Below, piece after piece: positions 37,019 to 46,807 of a DNA stretch of 64,000 nucleotides; the first letter of the stretch is position 1, and each line of letters begins with the position of its first letter. Below the pieces are notes generated by a model. That model ran no database searches. It saw nothing but the letters and a program-made list of their open reading frames with translations, and was not told the DNA's origin. The DNA is from Njordibacter sp028825405 (GTDB lineage Bacteria; Pseudomonadota; Gammaproteobacteria; Pseudomonadales; Balneatricaceae). The stretch is from positions 2,852,001 to 2,916,000 of the forward strand of contig NZ_CP159829.1 in NCBI RefSeq assembly GCF_047730065.1, written 5' to 3'. A program made the position numbers and the translations under genes.

Positions 37019-37378
37019 TTAAGATTTCGATGGGTTATCTCCTACTTCAGTGGTCTGTTCAGCATAGTTTTTATCTCCAGCGACGACTGGTGTTAAATTA
37101 TTTAGCAAGGCAGCTCGGCCTAGAGCATGACTTGCTGAAGGGCTAATAAATAGGGTCATTAAGAGGATGATGATGAGCTTTATAATCACCAACGTTTCAG
37201 GAATCTGCAGCATTAGGCCAATGAGGATCATAGCCGCAGCAAGGGTGTCCGATACTCCAGCGGCGTGCATGCGCGTATAAAAGTCAGGAAAGCGCAAAAT
37301 GCCTACACCACCTGATAGACACAAAAAACTCCCCAATAACAGGCAAAAAGAACTGGCTAGATTAAGCAGTGTATCCAT
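37019..37378 (-). CDS. mnhG: Mrp antiporter subunit G
   Basis: A 119-residue protein with three hydrophobic segments and the MnhG/PhaG hallmark GGVGILRFPDFYTRMHAAG (about 24-42). Its C-terminal tail is charged. It overlaps mnhF by one base and the upstream end of the MnhB-type frame. Confidence 0.9.
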   Translation of the reverse strand: MDTLLNLASSFCLLLGSFLCLSGGVGILRFPDFYTRMHAAGVSDTLAAAMILIGLMLQIPETLVIIKLIIILLMTLFISPSASHALGRAALLNNLTPVVAGDKNYAEQTTEVGDNPSKS

Positions 37379-37671
37379 TATAAGTCTCTCTGTGCAGGCT
37401 CAACGACTTTGCCATTATGCTTGGCAGTAAAGGCCTCAAATAATCGCAACACACCGATCACACTAATAAAGTTTATAAGGGCATAAACCATCGCTATGTC
37501 TAGGAATTCAGGCCGCCCCATCACAAAGCCCAAAAGAGAAATCAGTAATACAGTTTTAGTGCCAAACATATTCATGGCTAGAATGCGGTCATAGAGACTA
37601 GGGCCCATCACGCCCCGGATGATGGCTAACACCATCACTACCAGAATAGCCAAAGTGGCTGCAATTATCAT
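37378..37671 (-). CDS. mnhF: Mrp antiporter subunit F
   Basis: A 97-residue protein with three helices and the conserved MGPSLYDRILAMNMFGTKTV segment of MnhF/PhaF (about 22-41). It overlaps mnhE by four bases and mnhG by one, so the three are coupled. Confidence 0.9.
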   Translation of the reverse strand: MIIAATLAILVVMVLAIIRGVMGPSLYDRILAMNMFGTKTVLLISLLGFVMGRPEFLDIAMVYALINFISVIGVLRLFEAFTAKHNGKVVEPAQRDL

Positions 37672-38141
37672 GACTTCTCCAATTGACTCACCCGTCGATC
37701 CATATCTCCAGACTCTAGGGCTTCGATATTTTCTCGAATGAGCGCGTGTACCGTTATTTCATCACCCACCAGCCCTAAACTGACAGTGCCTGGTGTTAAG
37801 GTAATTGAATTGGCGTAGATGACTTTACCCACGTCTGTTGTTTGGCTCGCCTTAACCTTGGACATGGTGGGGGAAATGGTCTTATTGCCAAGCCAGATAT
37901 GCTTAACAACAGCCACATTGGCGACTATGATTTCCTTTGACAACCATAAGCCGTACTTTGTAAATGCTAGAGACAAGCCCATAGACTGCGACTCGTGGTC
38001 CACTAAATCCATACGATGAGCAATAAAGATAACCACAGCGATAGAAAGCACACCTAAGAAAAGCATCAGATTACTGTAGTGCCCAGAGTTCAGCAGCCAA
38101 AATAATGCTAGCAGAATGGAAAGGTTTATTTTATGACGCAT
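37668..38141 (-). CDS. mnhE: Mrp antiporter subunit E
   Basis: A 157-residue protein with two N-terminal helices and a soluble C-terminal half containing NSITLTPGTVSLGL, the hallmark of MnhE/PhaE. It is the first gene of the nine-gene operon; its promoter should lie in 38142-38250. Confidence 0.9.
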   Translation of the reverse strand: MRHKINLSILLALFWLLNSGHYSNLMLFLGVLSIAVVIFIAHRMDLVDHESQSMGLSLAFTKYGLWLSKEIIVANVAVVKHIWLGNKTISPTMSKVKASQTTDVGKVIYANSITLTPGTVSLGLVGDEITVHALIRENIEALESGDMDRRVSQLEKS

Positions 38142-39122
38142 AGTTACTACTCGCTCCGTCGTTCAGTAAACAAGCCATAGATAGGCATCTCATAAAATGA
38201 AACGACCCATCACATATTCGAGGTTAAATAAACTCACTTCAATGATCACTTTTCAGTTTATTAGCGACAGGCCATTTCAGCCCTTGCCGCTTCAAAAAAA
38301 TAGCCGACTCATCGTTCAAATTTAATATAACTCCATCATTAACGTCGAAATTATACAGGTAATTTTGAAAACTTAGAATGCTATCGCCCAACTAACCCAT
38401 CATCAGATAACGTAATCTGAGATAGCTTATCTATTCGACATGCTAAAGTTGGTGAGGCCATTACAGAGGTCTGGTGTGATTAGGGAATGGGTGGAATTAC
38501 CAAGCCATTTTTCTAGCCATTCAATCGTTTTCTAAAACGAGCAAGACAACTGTAAAGTCTATGTAAGTTTTATTGAACGCTAACACTGTTGCTGATAGCT
38601 TAGGCAATGAGAGCAGTTTTAAAGATTGCTCGGCTTCGGCCTCTTAGTTTTTTAAAACTTGGTTGGTCTTTTTATCTCATATCCCTGTGCTAACATTGGA
38701 GTTCTTATGATTACTACGATAGCTTGTGTCGCTGGATTCTTTATTGGGTTTACGACCCACCTTATGCTTACTCAATGGGCTAAACGCAGGCAGCTTGATC
38801 TAATACGTGTCAGCCCTAAATGGAAGTCATAGTAAGAATTAAGCAGACATCAGAAATGCTGCCTAGGGCTCTCAACTCTGTGACTAATAACCGAATCACC
38901 AGGACAGCCCAACTACTGGCTCTAATTTGACCTCGAGGTTTCCCCAAATTTCGTTGGTCAACCTTTCGCTCAACAAGCCGGATATTCAACCTCTAAGCAA
39001 CCGCTAGAACGTCCCTTTGTGTCGGATATATCGGCAGGAGGCTTTGCTAAACTGAATCCCAATGGGAAGCCAGATTGAGAAAAGCTAGTTTGTGGAAAAA
39101 AAGTTAAATGCTTGATTTAAAT
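38142..39122. other. Intergenic region left of the island
   Basis: About 980 bases with one small plausible ORF (38707-38832) and no other gene I can support. There is no tRNA, so the island does not appear to use a tRNA gene as its target. The sequence becomes A/T-rich before the GGCGCGCC boundary at 39123. Confidence 0.5.
38707..38832 (+). CDS. Possible 41-residue membrane peptide
   Basis: A short ORF with GGAG five bases before its ATG. The product has one hydrophobic helix (about residues 2-20) and a basic tail (KRRQLDLIRVSPKWKS). It stands alone between the antiporter operon and the island. The good ribosome site is the only real support. Confidence 0.4.
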   Translation: MITTIACVAGFFIGFTTHLMLTQWAKRRQLDLIRVSPKWKS

Positions 39123-39135
39123 GGCGCGCCAGGAG
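39123..39135 (+). repeat. Left boundary repeat, GGCGCGCCAGGAG
   Basis: First of three copies of this 13-mer in the window. It begins with the palindrome GGCGCGCC and marks the exact start of the 750-base 5' region of TPR unit 1. Left of it the sequence is unrelated (CTTGATTTAAAT). Candidate attachment or crossover core. Confidence 0.6.
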
Positions 39136-39478
39136 TGTATCTGAAGCGGTTCATCTTCTTAGCACTGAGCTATAACACGCTATTTCAACGTCTCTCAACC
39201 ATACTTCGGGCAGTGTAGGTTCGTCAATACGTTCCGAATGTACATCAGTTTGGCTCACAGTTATTTACACCATCACGGGCAACCCTTCACTTAAGGAAAA
39301 CACCAGCAACTTTGCACTCAAAACAACCACCTAAACTACCACTGAAGGATCCCATTTAAGGCTTCTAACAGAGCCTGTGAGGACACTTCAAATGACTAAT
39401 GCTACGCCTTAAAAGGTTAGTCATCTGACGCTGAATAGTACCTCAGGAACACACAGGCATACTTTAGGGAGGGTGCAT

Positions 39479-40346
39479 GGGCCACCACCCATAGGGGCTT
39501 TATTATTCATGTGCAGTGCGACAGATTAGGTGTCTCACCTGTAAACCACATTTACTATGTTTACCTCAGATGGGATTACGTATTCAGTAATATTGGGTGG
39601 GTTGGTTGTGTGGGAATAAAGGAGAAACACGTAGGGTATATTCGAAGATACTCAAACGTTTAAAGTACCCTATTACCTGTGCAATATCTGAAGTGGGTGT
39701 ATGGTAAGTAAGGAGTATTTAAGTGTTATTAACTATTTATAAAGATATCTAAGTAATTAGTTAACTGCTTTGTTTAAGTGTGGTGCTGAAAGTGCTTGTA
39801 CTTAAACAAAGTGTTCAAATAGATGCACTCTAATGATATTCTTGAACTAACAAATACATCACGGATTGATTCATGGAACTGACATTAGACGAGGCCCTTC
39901 AGAAAGCTATAGAAGCCCATAAGGCTGGGCAGATTCAAGAAGCAGACCGCCTTTATACAGCCATGCTTCAGGCACAGCCAAAACATCCTGATGCTAATCA
40001 CAACATGGGAGTGTTAGCTGTTGGTGTTGGTAAGGTCCAAGAGGCACTGCCGTTCTTTAAAACAGCCTTAGAAGCTAATCCCAGCATAGGTCAATACTGG
40101 TTAAGCTACATTGATGCTTTGATTAAGTTAGACCGAATGGTTGATGCACAAACTGTGCTTGATCAAGCTAAGGGCATGGGTGCTAAAGGGGAGGCTTTTG
40201 ACCAGTTGGAACAAAGGCTTAATGTGCCAAATGGAGTTTCTATAGACCCAGCACAAGACCAATTAGATACTTTGATTAGCCTCTACCAGCAAGGACAACT
40301 GCAACAAACTTTGGACAGTGCCAAACAATTGCTGTCGCAGTTTCCT
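39479..40346 (+). repeat. 868-bp perfect direct repeat, copy A
   Basis: Comparing base by base, this stretch is identical to 42988-43855 (offset 3509). It covers the last 394 bases of the 5' region and the first 158 codons of the gene. Identity ends at a single G/A change (Asp/Asn codon), after which the TPR arrays diverge. Confidence 0.92.
39768..39811 (+). promoter_or_regulatory. Conserved 5' hairpin of TPR gene 1
   Basis: A perfect 12-bp inverted repeat CTTTGTTTAAGT / ACTTAAACAAAG with a 20-base loop, ending 61 bases before the ATG. Equivalent hairpins precede genes 2, 3 and 4 with compensatory base changes. It may be an mRNA leader structure or a protein-binding dyad. No good Shine-Dalgarno sequence follows. 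Confidence 0.65.
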
Positions 40347-42827
40347 GACTCATTGACTCTGTATAATATTCAAGGCGCTGCTAATGCACAATTGGGTCAA
40401 CTTGATGCTGCCATAGAAAGCTACAAACAGGCCCTAAAGATTAATCCTGACTATGCTGAGGCCTATAATAATATAGGTATTACCCTGAAGGATAAGGGTG
40501 ACCTAGAAGCTGCTATAGACAGTTACAAACAGGCCGTAAAGATCAGGCCTGATTATGCTGATGCTTATTACAATATGGGTATTGCACTGAGGGATAAGGA
40601 TGATCTTGAGGCTGCCATAGACAGCTATAAACAGGCTCTAAAAATTAAGCCTAATTATGCTCAGGCCTATAATAATATAGGTAATGCTCTGAAGGATAAG
40701 GGTGACCTTGAGGCCGCTATAGACAGCTACAAACAGGCTCTAAAGATAAAGCCTAATTATGCTGATGCTTATTACAACATGGGTATTGCCATGCAGGATA
40801 AGGGTGATCTAAATGCCGCCATGGACAACTTTAAACAGGCTCTAAAAATTAAGCCAGATAATGCTGAAGTCTATTATCATATTGGTAACGCCCTGAATGC
40901 TCAGGGTGACCTAGAGGCCGCAATAAACAGCTACAAATATGCTTTAAAGATCAAACCTGACTTTGCTGATGTTTATTACAACATGAGTGCTTCCCTACAG
41001 GGTAAGGGTGATCTAGAGGCTGCTATAGACAGCTACCACAAGGCTTTAAAGATCAAACCTGATTTTGCTGAGGCCTATAATAATATGGGTGCTGTACTGC
41101 AAGATCAGGGTGACGTACAGGCCGCAATAGACAGCTACCAACAGGCTCTAAAGATTAACCCTGACTATGCTGAGGCCTATAATAATATGGGTGCTGTGCT
41201 GCAGAATCAGGGTGACCAACAGGCCGCAATAGACAGCTACCAAAAGGCTCTAAAGATCAAGTCTGACTATGCTGATGCCTATAATAATATGGGCAATGCA
41301 CTTAAGGGAATTGTATTCAATAAACCAAACTCTGGTTTGATGGAAATAATAGTATCGTTACTTGATAAAAGAACTTCCTGTAGGCCTAGAGACATTGCAG
41401 AGGCAGCCATTAGTCTTTTAAAAATAGAACCTATTTTAAAAGAACTTTTAGAAAAGAATTCTTTAGGCACTGTAAGTCAGTCAGTTCAGGAAACTATTTC
41501 AACTCTTGCTGAATTGCCACTTCTGTTGAAATTAATGAGTGTTTGTCCTATTGCTGACCTTGAGTTAGAAAGGGTTTTAGTCAATATTAGATTGGCTTTA
41601 TTGTCTTCCGTAGATCAAATCTTCATCTCTCCAACAATACTGCGCTTCCAATCAGCATTAGCCCTTCAATGTTTTACTAATGAGTATATTTATACTCAGA
41701 CTGATAAAGAGACTGAGTTACTTGACGTGCTAAAAAATGTTGTTGAGAAGGCACTTTCAAACGGGCAACAGCCAAGTCCACAATCCGTCTTATGTTTAGC
41801 AAGCTATCAAGCTCTTATTGAGTTTGAATGGTGTGATTTACTTACTGTGAACACTAATATTGAAGAGGTTTTTTTAAGGCAAATTCTAGAACCAAAAGAA
41901 GAAGGTCGCCTGGAAGCTAATATCCCAATTTTGCAAGAAATCACTGATAATGTATCGTCGAAAGTAAGGGACCAATACGAAGAAAATCCTTACCCTAGAT
42001 GGGTTAATTTAGGACTATCTTTACGTCCTAAAACCACAGCTGAACTAATTAAAGAATTGAATCTGAGGATCTTTGATAATGCAGCAAACGATAGACCAGC
42101 TCCGAATATTTCGATAGCTGGCTGCGGTACTGGTCAACATTCAATAGGATCAGCATCTAGGTTTAAGGATAGCAACGTGCTTGCTATCGACCTGAGTCTA
42201 TCTAGCTTAGCCTATGCTAAACGAAAGACAGAAGAACTGGGCTTACAAAACATAGATTACATGCAAGCTGATCTTTTGGACTTAGGCAAGTTCGATAAGA
42301 AATTTGACATCATCGAAAGTACTGGTGTGTTACACCATATGGATGACCCTATGGCTGGGTGGCGAGTTTTGACTGATTGTCTAGGATCAGGCGGCCTAAT
42401 GAGAATTGGATTATATAGCGAATCAGCTAGGCAGGTTATTGTAAAGATACGAGAAGAAATAAACCAATCAGGTATGGGCTCAAGTGATGAAGCCATGAAG
42501 TTATTTAGAAGTAATATAATTAATTCTAACGAACAACATCACAAAAATATACGATCATCTAATGACTTTTACAGTCTTAGCGAGTTAAGAGACCTTCTTT
42601 TCCATGTACAAGAACATCGGTTTACGATACCTGAAATAAAAGATTGCCTGACCGAACTAGGCTTAAAATTTTGTGGATTTGAATCAGATGAAATAGTTCG
42701 AGGGTTCAAGCTAACGAATACTGGGACAGATGATCCTTACGATTTAGATAAATGGGACTTATATGAAAAAGATAATCCGAATTCCTTTGCTGGAATGTAT
42801 CAATTTTGGTGTCAGAAGGTTAATTAG
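39873..42827 (+). CDS. TPR-methyltransferase paralog 1
   Basis: A 984-residue cytoplasmic-type protein. Order: conserved N-terminal TPR-like domain (1-115), linker (116-157), nine full 34-residue TPRs plus a partial one (about 158-473), a helical middle domain (about 474-690), the motif EENPYPRWVNLGL (about 706), and a class I SAM-dependent methyltransferase domain (about 740-984) with motif I IAGCGTGQHS and GVLHHMDDP. The TPRs are near-consensus and very alike, suggesting recent expansion. A substrate protein or glycan is probably recruited by the TPRs; not known. Weak ribosome site. Confidence 0.82.
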   Translation: MELTLDEALQKAIEAHKAGQIQEADRLYTAMLQAQPKHPDANHNMGVLAVGVGKVQEALPFFKTALEANPSIGQYWLSYIDALIKLDRMVDAQTVLDQAKGMGAKGEAFDQLEQRLNVPNGVSIDPAQDQLDTLISLYQQGQLQQTLDSAKQLLSQFPDSLTLYNIQGAANAQLGQLDAAIESYKQALKINPDYAEAYNNIGITLKDKGDLEAAIDSYKQAVKIRPDYADAYYNMGIALRDKDDLEAAIDSYKQALKIKPNYAQAYNNIGNALKDKGDLEAAIDSYKQALKIKPNYADAYYNMGIAMQDKGDLNAAMDNFKQALKIKPDNAEVYYHIGNALNAQGDLEAAINSYKYALKIKPDFADVYYNMSASLQGKGDLEAAIDSYHKALKIKPDFAEAYNNMGAVLQDQGDVQAAIDSYQQALKINPDYAEAYNNMGAVLQNQGDQQAAIDSYQKALKIKSDYADAYNNMGNALKGIVFNKPNSGLMEIIVSLLDKRTSCRPRDIAEAAISLLKIEPILKELLEKNSLGTVSQSVQETISTLAELPLLLKLMSVCPIADLELERVLVNIRLALLSSVDQIFISPTILRFQSALALQCFTNEYIYTQTDKETELLDVLKNVVEKALSNGQQPSPQSVLCLASYQALIEFEWCDLLTVNTNIEEVFLRQILEPKEEGRLEANIPILQEITDNVSSKVRDQYEENPYPRWVNLGLSLRPKTTAELIKELNLRIFDNAANDRPAPNISIAGCGTGQHSIGSASRFKDSNVLAIDLSLSSLAYAKRKTEELGLQNIDYMQADLLDLGKFDKKFDIIESTGVLHHMDDPMAGWRVLTDCLGSGGLMRIGLYSESARQVIVKIREEINQSGMGSSDEAMKLFRSNIINSNEQHHKNIRSSNDFYSLSELRDLLFHVQEHRFTIPEIKDCLTELGLKFCGFESDEIVRGFKLTNTGTDDPYDLDKWDLYEKDNPNSFAGMYQFWCQKVN

Positions 42828-42987
42828 TTGCATTTAAGGAGCCAACGGAATAGCAGGTTTACACCTTTAAAAATCTAAACTGCCACACTGGCCATTACTA
42901 ATAGAACCCCTATAAACTGGGGTTATATAGACTGTTGCAGTAATGTAATCAACAGGCATTCATAGGCTTACTTTAAGGGGTAGGCGA
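42828..42987 (+). repeat. Shared 3' region of TPR unit 1
   Basis: About 160 bases after gene 1 (TTGCATTTAAGGAGCC..., then CCCCTATAAACTGGGG) that recur after gene 2 (46334-46500) and, inverted, after gene 4 (52820-52981) with few changes. They run straight into the next unit's 5' region at the GGCCACCACCC junction. Confidence 0.75.
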
Positions 42988-43855
42988 GGGCCACCACCCA
43001 TAGGGGCTTTATTATTCATGTGCAGTGCGACAGATTAGGTGTCTCACCTGTAAACCACATTTACTATGTTTACCTCAGATGGGATTACGTATTCAGTAAT
43101 ATTGGGTGGGTTGGTTGTGTGGGAATAAAGGAGAAACACGTAGGGTATATTCGAAGATACTCAAACGTTTAAAGTACCCTATTACCTGTGCAATATCTGA
43201 AGTGGGTGTATGGTAAGTAAGGAGTATTTAAGTGTTATTAACTATTTATAAAGATATCTAAGTAATTAGTTAACTGCTTTGTTTAAGTGTGGTGCTGAAA
43301 GTGCTTGTACTTAAACAAAGTGTTCAAATAGATGCACTCTAATGATATTCTTGAACTAACAAATACATCACGGATTGATTCATGGAACTGACATTAGACG
43401 AGGCCCTTCAGAAAGCTATAGAAGCCCATAAGGCTGGGCAGATTCAAGAAGCAGACCGCCTTTATACAGCCATGCTTCAGGCACAGCCAAAACATCCTGA
43501 TGCTAATCACAACATGGGAGTGTTAGCTGTTGGTGTTGGTAAGGTCCAAGAGGCACTGCCGTTCTTTAAAACAGCCTTAGAAGCTAATCCCAGCATAGGT
43601 CAATACTGGTTAAGCTACATTGATGCTTTGATTAAGTTAGACCGAATGGTTGATGCACAAACTGTGCTTGATCAAGCTAAGGGCATGGGTGCTAAAGGGG
43701 AGGCTTTTGACCAGTTGGAACAAAGGCTTAATGTGCCAAATGGAGTTTCTATAGACCCAGCACAAGACCAATTAGATACTTTGATTAGCCTCTACCAGCA
43801 AGGACAACTGCAACAAACTTTGGACAGTGCCAAACAATTGCTGTCGCAGTTTCCT
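42988..43855 (+). repeat. 868-bp perfect direct repeat, copy B
   Basis: Identical to 39479-40346. It covers the truncated 5' region (394 bases) and first 158 codons of TPR gene 2. Such complete identity, including noncoding DNA, implies very recent duplication or gene conversion. Confidence 0.92.
43277..43320 (+). promoter_or_regulatory. Conserved 5' hairpin of TPR gene 2
   Basis: Same 12-bp stem and 20-base loop as before gene 1, within the identical repeat; it ends 61 bases before the start codon. Confidence 0.65.
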
Positions 43856-46333
43856 AACTCATTGACTCTGTATAATATTCAAGGCGCTGCTAATGCACGA
43901 TTGGGTCAACTTGATGCTGCCATAGACAGCTACAAACAAGCTTTAAAAACTAAGCCTGATTATGCCGATGCCTACTACAATATAGGTAATGCCCTGAAAG
44001 ATAAGGGTGATCGTGAGGCTGCCATCGGCAGCTACAAACAGGCTACTAGGATTAAGCCTGATTATGCGGAGGCTTATAACAACATGGGTATTGCCTTAAA
44101 GGATAAGGGCGACCTAGAGGCTGCTATAGACAGCTACAAACAGACTCTAAAGATCAAGCCAGATTATGCTGATGCCTATTACAACATGGGTAATGCCCTG
44201 CAGGATAAGGGAGACCTAGATGACGCCATAGACAGCTACAATAAGGCTTTAAAGATTAAGCCTAATTGTGCTGAGGCCTATAACAATATAGGTAATGCCC
44301 AGCGGGATAAGGGTGACTTAGCGGCCGCCATAGACAGCTACAAACAGGCTCTAAAGATTAAGCCTAATTATGCTGAGGCCTATAATAATATAGGTGCTGC
44401 CCTGCATAAGGGTGACGCAGAGACCGCCATAGAGAACTACAAACAGGCTTTAAAAATTAACCCTTATTTTGCAGAAGCCTATTCGAATATGGCTAATGCA
44501 CTAAAGGATAAGGGTGATCTAGAAGCAGCTATAGACTGCTACAAAAATGCCATCAAAATTAAGCCTGATTATCCTGGTGCTTATAATAATATGGGTATTG
44601 CCATGAAGGATAAAGGCGACCTAAAGGGCGCAATAGACAGCTACAAACAGGCTCTAAAAATTAACCCTTATTTTGCAGAAGCCTATTCCAATATGGGTAA
44701 TGCCCTGAAGGATAAGGGTGACCTAAAGGGCGCAATAGACAGCTACCAACAGGCATTAAAGATTAAGCCTGACTATGCTGAGGCCTATAACAATTTTGGT
44801 GCTGCTCTGAAGGGGGTTGTATTTAATAAACCAAACCCTGGTTTGATGAAAATAATAGTATCGTTACTTGATCAAAAAACTTCCTGTAGGCCTAGAGACA
44901 TTGACCAGGCAGCCATTAGTCTTTTAAAATTAGAGCCGATTTTAAAAGAACTTTTAGAAAAGAATTCTTTAGGCAATCTAAGTCAGTCACTTCAGGAAAC
45001 TATTTTAACTCTTGCTAAATTGCCACTTCTGTTGAAATTAATGAGTGTTTGTCCTATTGGTGACCTTGAGTTAGAAAGGGTTTTAGTCAACATTAGATTG
45101 GATTTATTGTCTTCCTTAGATGAAACTCTCATTTCTCCAACAATACTGCGCTTCCAATCAGCATTAGCCCTTCAATGTTTTACTAATGAGTATATTTATA
45201 CTCAGACTAATAAAGAGACTGAGTTACTTGACGTGTTAAAAAATGTTGTTGAGAAGACACTTTCATACGGGCAACAGCCAAGTCCACATTCCATTTTATG
45301 TTTAGCTAGTTACAAAGCTCTGCATGAATATGAATGGTGTGATGCGCTCACTGTAAACACTGACATTGAAGAAGTTTTTGTACGCCAAGTTCAAGAACCT
45401 AAAGAAGAAAGTCGCCTGAAAGCTAATATCCCAATATTGCAAGAAATCACTGATAAGGTATCGTCAAAAGTAAGGGATCAATATGAAGAAAACCCTTATC
45501 CAAGATGGGTTAATTTAGAATTACCTTTTCATTCTAAAACCATACCTAAACTAGTTAAAATAATGAAGTTAAAGCTTGCCGTTAATTTGGGATATGATAT
45601 CGCAGCACCTGATATTTTATTAGCTGGTTGCGGAACTGGGCAGCATTCAATAGGCACAGCATTAACATTTAAAAATTCTAAAGTTCTTGCCGTTGACCTA
45701 AGTCTATCCAGCTTAGCCTATGCAAAACGAAAGACAGAAGAACTGGGCTTACAAAACATAGATTACATGCAAGCTGATATTTTAAATTTAGGCAAGCTTG
45801 ATAAGAAATTTGACATCATCGAATGTTCTGGTGTTCTGCACCACATGGATGAACCTATGGCTGGTTGGGGAGTATTAAAAAATTGTTTAAAGTCTGGTGG
45901 TCTAATGAGAGTTGGATTATATAGCGAATTAGGTAGGCGGGATATTGTAAGGATGCGGGAAGAAATTAATCAGTCAGGCTTCGGGTCAGGTGTTGATGCC
46001 ATGAGGTCATTCAGAAGTGACGTGATCAACTCAGATAAAGAGCATCATAAGCGGACACGAACGTCTGTTGACTTTAATAGCTTGAGTACGTTACGAGACC
46101 TTCTTTTCCATGTTCAAGAACATCGGTTTACCATACCTCAAATACAAGACTGCCTGTCCAAACTAGGATTACAATTCTGTGGTTTTGAAACAGAAGAAAT
46201 AGTTAGGGGTTTCAAGCTAACAAATTCTGGTACAGATGATCTTTACGATTTAGATAAATGGATTTCCTATGAAAAAGCCAATCCATATTTATTTGCTAAT
46301 ATGTATCAATTTTGGTGTCAAAAGGTTACTTAG
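43382..46333 (+). CDS. TPR-methyltransferase paralog 2
   Basis: A 983-residue protein of the same architecture as paralog 1: identical first 157 residues, nine full TPRs plus a partial one (about 158-473; the sixth is one residue short), the helical middle domain, EENPYPRWVNL and the SAM methyltransferase domain with LLAGCGTGQHS (about 746) and GVLHHMDEP. The region just before motif I (about 725-745) differs from the other copies, so the C-terminal half is also diverging in patches. Substrate unknown. Confidence 0.82.
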   Translation: MELTLDEALQKAIEAHKAGQIQEADRLYTAMLQAQPKHPDANHNMGVLAVGVGKVQEALPFFKTALEANPSIGQYWLSYIDALIKLDRMVDAQTVLDQAKGMGAKGEAFDQLEQRLNVPNGVSIDPAQDQLDTLISLYQQGQLQQTLDSAKQLLSQFPNSLTLYNIQGAANARLGQLDAAIDSYKQALKTKPDYADAYYNIGNALKDKGDREAAIGSYKQATRIKPDYAEAYNNMGIALKDKGDLEAAIDSYKQTLKIKPDYADAYYNMGNALQDKGDLDDAIDSYNKALKIKPNCAEAYNNIGNAQRDKGDLAAAIDSYKQALKIKPNYAEAYNNIGAALHKGDAETAIENYKQALKINPYFAEAYSNMANALKDKGDLEAAIDCYKNAIKIKPDYPGAYNNMGIAMKDKGDLKGAIDSYKQALKINPYFAEAYSNMGNALKDKGDLKGAIDSYQQALKIKPDYAEAYNNFGAALKGVVFNKPNPGLMKIIVSLLDQKTSCRPRDIDQAAISLLKLEPILKELLEKNSLGNLSQSLQETILTLAKLPLLLKLMSVCPIGDLELERVLVNIRLDLLSSLDETLISPTILRFQSALALQCFTNEYIYTQTNKETELLDVLKNVVEKTLSYGQQPSPHSILCLASYKALHEYEWCDALTVNTDIEEVFVRQVQEPKEESRLKANIPILQEITDKVSSKVRDQYEENPYPRWVNLELPFHSKTIPKLVKIMKLKLAVNLGYDIAAPDILLAGCGTGQHSIGTALTFKNSKVLAVDLSLSSLAYAKRKTEELGLQNIDYMQADILNLGKLDKKFDIIECSGVLHHMDEPMAGWGVLKNCLKSGGLMRVGLYSELGRRDIVRMREEINQSGFGSGVDAMRSFRSDVINSDKEHHKRTRTSVDFNSLSTLRDLLFHVQEHRFTIPQIQDCLSKLGLQFCGFETEEIVRGFKLTNSGTDDLYDLDKWISYEKANPYLFANMYQFWCQKVT

Positions 46334-46620
46334 TTGCATTTAAGGAGCCAACAGAATAGCTGGTTTACACCTTTAAAAATCTAAACTGCCACACTGGCCA
46401 TTACTAATAGCGCCCCTATAAACTGGGGTTATATAGACTGCTGCAGTAATGTAATCAACAGGCATTCATAGGCTGACTTTAAGGGGTAGGCGAGCGCCAC
46501 CACCCATAGGGGCGTTATTATTCATGTGGAGTTACACAGATTAGGTGCCTCACCTGTAACCACATTTACTATGTTTACCTCAGATGGGGTTACGTATTCA
46601 GGGGTGTGGGGCTGTTTATT
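46334..46620 (+). repeat. 3' region of TPR unit 2 and orphan 5'-region remnant
   Basis: The first 160 bases repeat the 3' region seen after gene 1. At the same CCACCACCCATAGGGGC junction (about 46498) a 5'-region copy begins, but it loses similarity after about 120 bases and is not followed by a TPR gene. It looks like the scar of a deleted or replaced unit. Confidence 0.6.
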
Positions 46621-46807
46621 GTGTTATGGAATATGGTGGGGTACTGGAAGTGGATGGGTAAGATACATGAAGGCAGGAGGAGTCCTTAAAGGTCTGGGAG
46701 TCCTATTCACTGAAGACAAAACGGACTGGCTTTAAATTATTTAGGGGAATATAGTAAATCACTAATATTAATATTTTAATCCCACGCAGAACTATAGGAA
46801 CAGTCAA

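Larger units (their letters stand above)
39123..39872 (+). repeat. Shared 5' region of TPR-methyltransferase unit 1
   Basis: A 750-base noncoding region that matches, in inverted orientation, the 744 bases before gene 4 (55529-56272) from the GGCGCGCC tip to the start codon; the outer 300 bases match with few changes. Shorter versions precede genes 2 and 3. It contains a conserved hairpin just before the gene. No conserved ORF runs through it. Confidence 0.75.

Noticed and set aside
38142..39135. tRNA gene as integration target at the left boundary
   Set aside because: I looked for a cloverleaf and T-loop/CCA pattern and found none next to either boundary repeat.
40350..41290. Array of about 100-base direct repeats resembling a CRISPR or minisatellite
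   Set aside because: The repeats are in frame and encode near-consensus 34-residue TPRs; there are no unique spacers and no cas genes.
46526..46735. 69-residue ORF after TPR gene 2
   Set aside because: It lies in the remnant of a unit 5' region; the matching leaders of units 1 and 2 do not conserve the frame, and it has no ribosome site.
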